Origin: Pseudomonadota bacterium
GTDB lineage: Bacteria > Desulfobacterota > Desulfovibrionia > Desulfovibrionales > Desulfovibrionaceae
Direction of reading: 5' to 3'
DNA length: 6,709 bases
Assembly (NCBI GenBank): GCA_018822065.1
Contig: JAHJKV010000358.1
Location: forward strand, 1 to 6,709
Positions 1 to 5,764 of this stretch are shown one piece after another. The notes below the pieces were generated by a model. That model saw only the letters and a program-made list of their open reading frames with translations. It had not been told where the DNA came from and ran no database searches. Both the position numbers and the translations under genes were made by a program. Position 1 is the stretch's first letter, and the number at the start of each line of letters is the position of its first letter.

Positions 1-231
1 GGCTGGTGCTGCATCGATACTCCCTGCGAGGTGTCCCATCGCCTCCACGGTTACACCCGAAGGTGTCCCGAACTCCTCTTTGACGAGGAGGCGAATCGTT
101 ATATCTGCCTGCTCATGGCCCACCAGACACGGGGCACGGAGGCCAGGCGCTCAAACTTCGAAGGACAGGGATGCTGCAATCCCCTGGGATTGTGGCGCAA
201 TTATGTGCGAAACCGCGATGAACAGGTATAA
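1..231 (+). CDS. Cysteine-cluster (YkgJ-like, putative metal-binding) protein, 3' end only
   Basis: The frame is open from base 1 to a TAA at 229-231, giving 76 visible residues; the true start lies left of the window. A GTG at 31 could be read as a start, but coding character continues upstream of it (GWCCIDTPCE), so the gene is partial. Seven cysteines fall in 76 residues (visible positions 3, 4, 9, 22, 36, 58, 59), arranged as CCxxxxPC, RCP, YICLLM and GCCN. This pattern resembles the small zinc/iron-chelating YkgJ-type cysteine-cluster proteins, whose biochemical role is poorly known. The C-terminal part (GCCNPLGLWRNYVRNRDEQV) looks like a real protein end and not a shadow frame, because no gene runs opposite it. 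It converges on the FUSC gene with a 2-bp gap. Family assignment is from motif recall only, and the function is unknown. Confidence 0.68.
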   Translation, partial: GWCCIDTPCEVSHRLHGYTRRCPELLFDEEANRYICLLMAHQTRGTEARRSNFEGQGCCNPLGLWRNYVRNRDEQV

Positions 232-233
232 AC

Positions 234-1277
234 TCACCACTTGAGGGAGAGCCACTCCAGTTCCACGGCAAGGGATTTCAGGGTTTGGACAAAAGCGAAG
301 ACGTTGGCCACGTCCATTAACGGATAGTCGGCAGTGGCCCGCTCGTCGCGCAGCTCATGCAAACGATCCTCCATGGTCTCCACCGCGACCGGAAGCCTTG
401 AAGGCCGCGCATGCTGAGTCTGAGCGCCCGGTTGTATGCGGTCGGCCAGGGTATTCATGAAGGCTACGCATTCCGTGGCAAGGGACGTGATCTCTCCTTC
501 GAGCCGCTGCTGGTATCCGTCTGAAGGTGTAACTGCCGCGATCCGGTTCAGGCCACGAATCAATCCGAAAATACGCTCCAAGGTTCCAAGGGCGATCAAA
601 TATTCTGCGCCTCCCCCTCGCATCAGGATCGCTTCCTGAACCGCCAGTTCATGCAATTCCCGACTGGAACGAAGCCGATCAGCCAGGAGATCGACGCGGC
701 TGTGTTCGTCATCCTCATCCCCGGACAAGAAGCGTCGCACCGCCACCTGAAGCCAGTTCGCCAGGCCACGGGTCTCCTCCGCCAGTTCCTGCCGCAGTCG
801 ATTCCCGGCCCGATTGGGCCACATAAGCAAGGAAAAGAGCAACGCCACGCCGACCCCGATGAGAATCTCCATGCATCGTTCCAGACCGAACCACAGCACA
901 GAGCCATGGCCGGGCCACACTAAAAGGATGACGACAAGGGTGACGCCTGCCATGCGAAACGTTTCCTGGGCACGGGTGGCAAGAGTCGCAAGGGCCAGAG
1001 TTAGAAAAATTGAAAGCCCCATCACCCACCAGGAAGGAGACAGCAGCAGGAGCACCAGTATCCCAACAAACGCGCCGAGGGTGGTTCCAACCACACGACG
1101 CACTCCGGCCAAAATGCTGCCTCCGAGACTGGACTGCATGACAATGATAGTCGAAATAACTGCCCAATAGCCGTAGGGAAGGCCCAGTAGTTGGGTCAGG
1201 AGCAGGGTTGCAGTGGCCGCCAGCGCAGTTCGGGCCGCATGCCAGAGCATGGGAAGGTCGGAACGAACAGATTTCAT
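234..1277 (-). CDS. FUSC-family inner-membrane protein (aromatic-acid / fusaric-acid-resistance exporter-like)
   Basis: This 347-residue protein has a membrane N-terminal half with about six hydrophobic segments (roughly 13-32, 36-47, 62-80, 83-101, 107-122, 130-152) and a charged, mostly helical cytoplasmic C-terminal half (155-347). FUSC/ArAE hallmarks are visible: PYGYWAVIS near 34-42, the RRVVGTTLGAFVG motif at 60-72 and the GLERCMEILIGVGVAL stretch ending in a WP at 153-154. Family members such as AaeB and YccS are proposed or shown to export aromatic carboxylic acids; those are about twice as long, so this is a single-module version that would probably oligomerise. The ATG at 1275-1277 has only a weak AGGT Shine-Dalgarno about 5 nt upstream; an in-frame Met at residue 10 is an alternative start. 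It lies just downstream of a strong inverted repeat that may terminate the preceding operon, control this gene, or both. The substrate cannot be told from the sequence. Confidence 0.85.
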   Translation of the reverse strand: MKSVRSDLPMLWHAARTALAATATLLLTQLLGLPYGYWAVISTIIVMQSSLGGSILAGVRRVVGTTLGAFVGILVLLLLSPSWWVMGLSIFLTLALATLATRAQETFRMAGVTLVVILLVWPGHGSVLWFGLERCMEILIGVGVALLFSLLMWPNRAGNRLRQELAEETRGLANWLQVAVRRFLSGDEDDEHSRVDLLADRLRSSRELHELAVQEAILMRGGGAEYLIALGTLERIFGLIRGLNRIAAVTPSDGYQQRLEGEITSLATECVAFMNTLADRIQPGAQTQHARPSRLPVAVETMEDRLHELRDERATADYPLMDVANVFAFVQTLKSLAVELEWLSLKW

Positions 1278-1291
1278 TGACCTAGAATACG

Positions 1292-1337
1292 AAAAACCGA
1301 CCGGTTTGTCCCGTCATGTTTAGGACAAACCGGTCGG
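1292..1337 (-). terminator. Intrinsic terminator at the end of the secretion operon (perfect 15-bp stem)
   Basis: Arms CCGACCGGTTTGTCC (1297-1311) and GGACAAACCGGTCGG (1323-1337) are perfect reverse complements around an 11-nt loop (1312-1322). Read on the minus strand, the stem is followed at once by TTTTT (1296-1292), the expected shape of a rho-independent terminator. It begins 20 bp beyond the stop codon of the kinase-like gene (TGA at 1358-1360) and ends 14 bp before the FUSC start. On the plus strand no T run directly follows the stem, so the orientation is minus. The T run is short (5), and the stem is longer than most terminators need, which leaves room for an operator role. Confidence 0.6.
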
Positions 1338-1340
1338 CTG
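1294..1340. promoter_or_regulatory. Two operator-like dyads upstream of the FUSC gene
   Basis: Each arm of the large inverted repeat contains its own smaller dyad. The left one is AAACCG-AC-CGGTTT (1294-1307), a perfect 6+6 palindrome. The right one is AAACCG-GT-CGGCTG (1327-1340), matching in 4 of 6 pairs. Their centres are 33 bp apart, about three helical turns. ACCGGT-centred dyads of this size are typical of TetR-family operators, and efflux genes are often controlled by such repressors, but no regulator gene is visible here. A very weak promoter (GGGACA, 17 nt, TATTCT on the minus strand) overlaps the right part of the repeat, which would fit repression. This is inference and competes with the plain terminator reading. 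Confidence 0.33.
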
Positions 1341-1357
1341 ATATACTTGATTTTTTT

Positions 1358-1882
1358 TCAGATAGCCTGGAGTGCGGACTGCAACCCACCCGCTGGCAGG
1401 TGAGCCCGTCCGAGAGCCTCTGGCATAAGCTGACCACGGCCAAACACCTCTTCAAAGATGTCCTCGGCCAAATCCCGGAACCCACCGATGCTGGCGAGCA
1501 GGTTGTTTGCAAACACCCGCAGGTCCGGCGCTACAGGCACAACCTCGGGCGAGTCATACTCAGATGCGAGATAGACTTCAAAATATCCGGGCAGTTCTGC
1601 CCTGTTTTTTGCCAGGGTCTCCCCGGTATGTGGCGGAGCGGACACGATGACCGGATATCCCTGATTGGCCAGGGTCTTGGCCAGGTGTCCCAGTCGCATG
1701 CTCTCGTTCAGTCCTAAAGCCTGACATGCATCTCCGGAACACAACCCCATCTGTTCATCCTTGACCACCATGGCCGGGATGGAACGGTTGCGGCAGATAT
1801 CCTGTAACATTTCGGCAAGAATTGATTTTTCTTGCCCAGACATGCCAACGAGCCAAATCACCTTTGGTGTCGCGTATTTCAT
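1358..1882 (-). CDS. APS-kinase/CDP-amidate-kinase-like P-loop protein, probably catalytically degenerate
   Basis: This 174-residue protein starts KYATPKVIWLVG, then a P-loop GMSGQEKS at 13-20, giving the fold of adenylylsulfate kinase (CysC) and of Campylobacter CDP-amidate kinase (Cj1415). The length fits the family. I prefer the ATG at 1880-1882 to the one 15 bp upstream (1895-1897), because GGAGG sits 8 nt before it. The P-loop keeps Lys19 and Ser20 but has Glu18 where the family has the invariant Gly (GxxGxGKS/T). The family DGDxxR motif reads KDEQMG, FISPxR reads VSAPPHTG, and the usual RDxKGLY/KAR lid is absent after the YLAS strand. It may therefore be a pseudokinase or have a different substrate. 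It is last in the run behind the amidotransferase-like gene, 95 bp downstream of it, and is followed by a terminator-like hairpin. The fold is fairly certain; the activity is unknown. Confidence 0.75.
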   Translation of the reverse strand: MKYATPKVIWLVGMSGQEKSILAEMLQDICRNRSIPAMVVKDEQMGLCSGDACQALGLNESMRLGHLAKTLANQGYPVIVSAPPHTGETLAKNRAELPGYFEVYLASEYDSPEVVPVAPDLRVFANNLLASIGGFRDLAEDIFEEVFGRGQLMPEALGRAHLPAGGLQSALQAI

Positions 1883-1897
1883 CTCTTCAACCTCCAT

Positions 1898-1927
1898 TTC
1901 CGTGAAACCGTCAGCACATCGACGGAA
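1898..1927 (-). other. Leader of the kinase-like gene with two mutually exclusive small hairpins
   Basis: The 95-bp gap upstream of the kinase-like start contains two possible stems that share one arm. One pairs 1898-1903 with 1922-1927 (TTCCGT/ACGGAA, 18-nt loop). The other pairs 1908-1912 with 1921-1925 (CCGTC/GACGG, 8-nt loop). Both are short and could occur by chance. No clear promoter or terminator is seen in the gap, so the gene is most simply read through from the upstream operon. Confidence 0.2.
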
Positions 1928-1977
1928 TCTCGTGAACTAGAGGAAGATTTGCAAAAAACGAGCCTGGGGAGTGAAAT

Positions 1978-2601
1978 CTATTTTTCAGACTGGAAAAAAG
2001 TGGAGAGGAGCCCGGCGTCAAATTCTTCGTGTCCACCTGTGGTCTCGGGGCTCCAAAGCACTCCGGCCAGTCGGTGCTTGTCGTGGTAGGCTCCTTCGAC
2101 ATGGCCCTTGGGATCAACAGCAAAAGGCAGGAGACCAGGCGCAAGCCGCTCAATCCCGGCGGTATGATACGAATTGACCGTGACTTGACGGAAGGCATGT
2201 TTGTAGAACGGGAGTTTGGAAAGATGGACGGAGTGCTCCTCTTTCATATGTCCGGACAGGGGGACAATGCCACCCTTGAAACGGGTTTGCATGAGCAGAA
2301 GACCGCGATTGACACCAAAGGCAGGCAACTCAAGTTTGATGGCCGCATCGAGGAGGGCAAGCTCGGTTTCATCTCGCAGGGAGTCCTGTCCAAGATGACC
2401 GCCGCCAGTGAAGATGATCCCTCCCAACTCATAGGTCTCAAGAAAGCCTAGGGCCTCAACCACGCCGAGGTTGGGGATAGGTACCCAACTTACCGAGGGA
2501 AGAGCCCGGCGCATAAACACAGACCACGAGCGCGATAGGGTGTCGCGGGGCTCGTCGCCCTCCATGGCCCAGGTGACCTGCATTGTCAGTCCGATTTTCA
2601 T
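1978..2601 (-). CDS. Class I glutamine amidotransferase / peptidase C26-like protein lacking catalytic Cys and His
   Basis: This 207-residue protein has the C26 (gamma-glutamyl hydrolase-like) amidotransferase fold: start MKIGLTMQV, a GGIIFTGGGHLGQDS strand-loop, RDETELALLDAA, the nucleophile elbow PAFGVNRGLLLMQ, VNSYHTAGIERLAPGL, and GVLWSPE near the end. In active enzymes the elbow is G-I/V-C-R-G and the last motif GVQWHPE. Here the nucleophile position is Asn98 (AAT, 2308-2310) and the catalytic His position is Ser184 (AGC, 2050-2052), while Glu186 is kept. Each change needs at least two base changes, so a single read error cannot explain either. Hydrolysis by the usual Cys-His-Glu triad looks impossible, which suggests a binding or regulatory pseudoenzyme. 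Relatives include Campylobacter Cj1417, which acts with Cj1415, and a Cj1415-like gene is next here. The Shine-Dalgarno is poor; the gene starts 12 bp after the HlyD stop and is probably translationally coupled to it. Confidence 0.8.
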   Translation of the reverse strand: MKIGLTMQVTWAMEGDEPRDTLSRSWSVFMRRALPSVSWVPIPNLGVVEALGFLETYELGGIIFTGGGHLGQDSLRDETELALLDAAIKLELPAFGVNRGLLLMQTRFKGGIVPLSGHMKEEHSVHLSKLPFYKHAFRQVTVNSYHTAGIERLAPGLLPFAVDPKGHVEGAYHDKHRLAGVLWSPETTGGHEEFDAGLLSTFFQSEK

Positions 2602-2617
2602 AGTCGACGGAGACTAT
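2600..2617 (-). promoter_or_regulatory. Small hairpin covering the HlyD stop and the next start codon
   Basis: On the minus strand ATAGTC-TCCGTC-GACTAT is a 6-bp perfect stem with a 6-nt loop. The left arm contains the HlyD stop TAG (2614-2616) and the right arm contains the first two bases of the next ATG (2599-2601). There is no good Shine-Dalgarno in the 12-bp gap. A ribosome finishing hlyD would open the stem, so the arrangement suits translational coupling. A 6-bp stem may also be coincidental. Confidence 0.3.
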
Positions 2618-4059
2618 CTTTCCTGCAGTCCGTTTGCAAGGGCATCAAAGTACGGATAGCAGAGATATTCCAAAACAGTCCGTGTTCCAGTGTGGATGGC
2701 GCAAATGACCTGCATTCCCGGAAAAAGATGGTGCTTGTGACCGCTCTGTTCAAAGTAGCCCTTCTCGGTTTCCACTCGCACCCGATAGAAGGTCTCTCCG
2801 CTCTGCAGGGTGACCGCATCAGGACTGATGTTGACCACCTCGCCTTCAATGCTGCCAAATCGTCTGGCATCGGCAGTGGGCAGCTTGATAACCGCAGTCT
2901 GTCCCACGGCTACAAAACCAATATCACGTACCGGGAGCTTGGCTTCAATGACCAATTTATCACCTGCCGGAACGATGTCCATGACGGTCACACCCGGCCG
3001 GACAACCTCGCCTTCGTTGACAATGTAGAGCGAGTTGACCAGACCATCCACAGGTGAGCGGATAACCGTGCGTTGCTCAATGTCGGTGAATTTGCGCAAC
3101 CGCTGGCTCATCTCCAACAGCTCCTGGCGAGACTTCTTGAGGTTGGTTCGCACTTCCTCAGTGAACTCGTTTTTAAACCCGGCCAATGTTGCGTTCGCAC
3201 TGGCATACATGGAATGCGCTCTGGAAAGCGCCGCATTGTTCTCGTTTATCTCCGACAAAAGATTGTTCAACTCCTTCTGGTGTCCGATAAGCTGGTCTTC
3301 ACGGATGAGCTGTTCATTGAAGAGGTCGTGGTCCCTGGCAACCTGTTTGCGAACCAGGGGTAGATTGCGGCGTAGATTAACCAGACGTGACTCGATTTCA
3401 AGGATATCCTGTTGCCGTTGACTGATGCTCTCCTCGAGGGTCGATATCTCGTTTTCATACTTGCGCCGACTTGTAAAGAAGAGGTCGAGAGCCTCATTCA
3501 ACTGGGCTGGAGCTTTTTCCAAGAGATCAGGCGGAAACACCGGCTCCTCAAGATCATTCTCCTCAGCTTCCAGTCGGGCGATCTCGATACGAAGGGACTG
3601 AACGCGCAACTCCAGCTCATCCACCGAAGACTCAGAGGCTGTTTCCTCCAGAATGACGAGTGGTTGTCCCTCAGCAACTGAATCCCCCTCGCGCACCATA
3701 ATCTTGCGTACGATCCCCCCTTCCAAGTGCTGCACCCGTTTGACCCTGGAACGGGGAATGACCTCGCCTCCGGCAACGGAGACAATGTCCAGTCGAAAGA
3801 TGGCGGACCAGATCAGGAAGAGCAGACAGAAGGCGGCACAGAGGAAAAACAGCAGGTGGGTTGTGCGACTGACGTCCTGTCCCTGCTCGCGGCCCTCGCG
3901 CCATGCGGCCTCGCCCCATTCCCAGGCACGACCGAGAAGACCTGAAACCCGTGACGTGACCATGTGTTCGGAGGATTCCCCCTCACGGGGCTCCAGATCC
4001 TGATCTTCCAGGACCGGTTCAATCGGGAGGGATTCGTCTGTTCTGCGTTCCCTGCTCAT
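2614..4059 (-). CDS. HlyD-family type I secretion periplasmic adaptor (membrane fusion protein)
   Basis: This 481-residue protein bridges the inner-membrane ABC transporter and the TolC channel. It has an acidic cytoplasmic N-terminus (1-67), one transmembrane segment (about 68-88), the first half of the lipoyl-like domain (GGEVIPRSRVKRVQHLEGGI, 97-116, on to about 137), a long alpha-helical hairpin/coiled coil (about 143-335), the second lipoyl half (VIRSPVDGLV, 332-341), a beta-barrel (about 365-450) and the family C-terminus (HTGTRTVLEYL, 456-466, ending in ER). Length and domain order are those of HlyD/PrtE adaptors and nothing is missing. The ATG overlaps the ABC transporter stop by 4 bp (ATGA), showing coupled translation, with AGGGA upstream as a plausible ribosome site. 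The N-terminal tail is rich in Glu and may contact the transporter or cargo, which is inference. Confidence 0.93.
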   Translation of the reverse strand: MSRERRTDESLPIEPVLEDQDLEPREGESSEHMVTSRVSGLLGRAWEWGEAAWREGREQGQDVSRTTHLLFFLCAAFCLLFLIWSAIFRLDIVSVAGGEVIPRSRVKRVQHLEGGIVRKIMVREGDSVAEGQPLVILEETASESSVDELELRVQSLRIEIARLEAEENDLEEPVFPPDLLEKAPAQLNEALDLFFTSRRKYENEISTLEESISQRQQDILEIESRLVNLRRNLPLVRKQVARDHDLFNEQLIREDQLIGHQKELNNLLSEINENNAALSRAHSMYASANATLAGFKNEFTEEVRTNLKKSRQELLEMSQRLRKFTDIEQRTVIRSPVDGLVNSLYIVNEGEVVRPGVTVMDIVPAGDKLVIEAKLPVRDIGFVAVGQTAVIKLPTADARRFGSIEGEVVNISPDAVTLQSGETFYRVRVETEKGYFEQSGHKHHLFPGMQVICAIHTGTRTVLEYLCYPYFDALANGLQER

Positions 4060-5738
4060 GACTTATCCCTGTCCTGCTGCGGAGTAACCTGCGGGTTGCG
4101 GTCAATTTTTGGCACAGGTTTCTGCGTCAGATCAATGACCACGGAAACTCCTTTCAAAATATTCGAATCCTGGGTGACCACGATGATGGTCGTCCCCTGC
4201 TTGGCCATGTTGTTCATTACCCCATAGACAGCCGCACACCCTTCGGCATCGAGCCCTTCCGTGGGTTCATCCAGAACCGCGAGTTTGCCGCCAACAGCCA
4301 GGGCGCGGGCCAGGGCCAGACGCTTGCGGACGCCAAGAGGAAGATTGCGCCCCCCCTCGACAAGCACGGTCTCCAGTCCGTTCTTGCTGGCATCGAGAAA
4401 ACGTCGAAGACCGGAGGCCCGAACCACTTCATTGAGTTTGGCACCATCAATATCCGGTGCGGCAAGAATGATATTCTCTCGCATGGTCGCCGTCAGGAAA
4501 GTGGGCTCCTGGGGCAAATAGGACACCTGCTGCCGCCACCAGTCTGGTGCCAACTGTCGCATATTGATGCCATCGATCAGCACATGACCGCGGGAAGGGT
4601 CCATGAGTCCCACCGCGAGTTTACACAGGGTGGATTTTCCCGCTCCGTTGAAGCCAAGTACACTGGCGATGGAACCAGGTTCCAGTTCCAGGTTGAAGGA
4701 TTCGAAAAGCGGTCCGGTGGCACCTGGATAGACGAAGCTCAAATCCTTTAAGGACACCCGCCCGGTATATTCCCTGAGTGCAGTGCCTGTCTGGTTTTCC
4801 AGAGGAAGGGAAAAGAACTCGTTCAACCGCGAAAGTTCCCGCTGGGCCTTGGCCAGCATGTGGCAGGTCTGCATATAGGAAGATGAAATCTGCAAAGCCT
4901 TGGAAGCAAGAATGCTCGCCCCGATGAGCGCCCCCACACTCATGTCGCCATTAACGACAAGCTTGGCGCCAACAGCGTAGATGCCGACGCGCAATACCCC
5001 GCCAATACCCTGCAACACACCTTGAGAAAGATCGCGCTGGTCGGAAGAGCTCTTGCGCAGAAAGGCCAACCTGTTCATTTGGACATCCCAGGTTCGCCGC
5101 AAAAAATCGCCGCCACGAAAAGCCCGTACGGTCTCGGCCCCAACAACGGCAGAGGCCACCAGGCCGCGATGGGCAACCACTTCCTGCTGGAGGGCCATGG
5201 CCGCATCCCGTGCCTTGTTCATGGACATCCAACTGGCCAGGACTGAGCATAAAATGGAAAAAAAAGTGATCAGAGCCAGGAGAGGACTCAAGATCATGGT
5301 TGCGAGAAGAAAGAGCAGGCAAAAAGGCATATCCACGACGGTATTGATCCGGATTGCATCAAAGGCGGGTTGGATGGCCTGGGGCAGACTCATGACTTCA
5401 TGAAGAACATTCTGAGGAATGGAAAGCAGCGCCTGGGACCTCCCGCGGGCCAATATGGCCAGTGAGCGCAGACTCAGTTCCTGGTCTGGTTCCAGACTGA
5501 CGGCAGCAGAAAGTCGGTTGCGTATGACGGTGAATGCAAACAGCAGGGTCATGGCAACGACCATGCCAGTGGTCAGGGTAACCAGCGTGCCATCAAAACC
5601 ATAGGGGATATAACGAGAAAGAATCTGGATGACATAGATAGGCGAGGCCAGAAAAAGCAGATTGATAAAGAAGGTGGCGATGAAAATTTCGCCCGCAAGC
5701 CAGGGCTTCAGAAAGAGACGCCTGAGGAGTTCGTTCAT
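4056..5738 (-). CDS. Type I secretion ABC transporter (PrtD-like), with atypical signature and H-loop
   Basis: This 560-residue fused exporter has a transmembrane domain (about 15-300, helices around 15-37, 52-72, 137-168, 240-282) and a nucleotide-binding domain (about 325-540). There is no N-terminal C39 or C39-like domain, so it resembles PrtD more than HlyB or LapB. The Walker A is GFNGAGKST (362-370, Lys368), the Q-loop YLPQEP (Gln410) and the Walker B LAVLDEP with Asp490 and Glu491, all intact. The signature that should be LSGGQ reads LPLGV (466-470), followed by RKRLALARAL, and the H-loop position holds Gln523 (VVTQDSN). The D-loop reads EGLD instead of SALD. The protein would power export of an unfolded substrate through HlyD and TolC. 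Its ATG lies 26 bp after the TolC stop with only a weak GAGA ribosome site. Whether the odd NBD is active as a homodimer cannot be told here; it may define a subfamily. Confidence 0.92.
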   Translation of the reverse strand: MNELLRRLFLKPWLAGEIFIATFFINLLFLASPIYVIQILSRYIPYGFDGTLVTLTTGMVVAMTLLFAFTVIRNRLSAAVSLEPDQELSLRSLAILARGRSQALLSIPQNVLHEVMSLPQAIQPAFDAIRINTVVDMPFCLLFLLATMILSPLLALITFFSILCSVLASWMSMNKARDAAMALQQEVVAHRGLVASAVVGAETVRAFRGGDFLRRTWDVQMNRLAFLRKSSSDQRDLSQGVLQGIGGVLRVGIYAVGAKLVVNGDMSVGALIGASILASKALQISSSYMQTCHMLAKAQRELSRLNEFFSLPLENQTGTALREYTGRVSLKDLSFVYPGATGPLFESFNLELEPGSIASVLGFNGAGKSTLCKLAVGLMDPSRGHVLIDGINMRQLAPDWWRQQVSYLPQEPTFLTATMRENIILAAPDIDGAKLNEVVRASGLRRFLDASKNGLETVLVEGGRNLPLGVRKRLALARALAVGGKLAVLDEPTEGLDAEGCAAVYGVMNNMAKQGTTIIVVTQDSNILKGVSVVIDLTQKPVPKIDRNPQVTPQQDRDKS

Positions 5739-5764
5739 GGCGTCTCAACGCCCCACAGGCCCAG

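Noticed and set aside
31..231. A complete 66-residue gene starting at the GTG at 31
   Set aside because: The same frame is open and protein-like back to base 1 (GWCCIDTPCE carries part of the cysteine pattern), so this is the tail of a longer gene.
715..1170. Long alternative frames on both strands within the FUSC gene (150 and 118 residues)
   Set aside because: Composition is rich in Arg, Pro, Cys and Ser with no recognisable motif, and both overlap a well-supported membrane protein gene.
1351..1358. Plus-strand T8 run after the 15-bp inverted repeat as a plus-strand terminator
   Set aside because: It starts 13 nt beyond the stem, too far to work as the U-tract, and no plus-strand gene ends there.
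1883..1897. Upstream ATG at 1895-1897 as the start of the kinase-like protein
   Set aside because: The next in-frame ATG (1880-1882) has GGAGG at proper spacing, while the upstream ATG has no good ribosome site.
1951..1960. T6 run (minus strand) after the amidotransferase-like gene as a terminator
   Set aside because: No stable stem precedes the run, so there is no intrinsic terminator shape.
2029..2451. A 140-residue plus-strand frame opposite the amidotransferase-like gene
   Set aside because: It is a shadow of the minus-strand gene, which carries clear family motifs; no ribosome site or known motif supports the plus frame.
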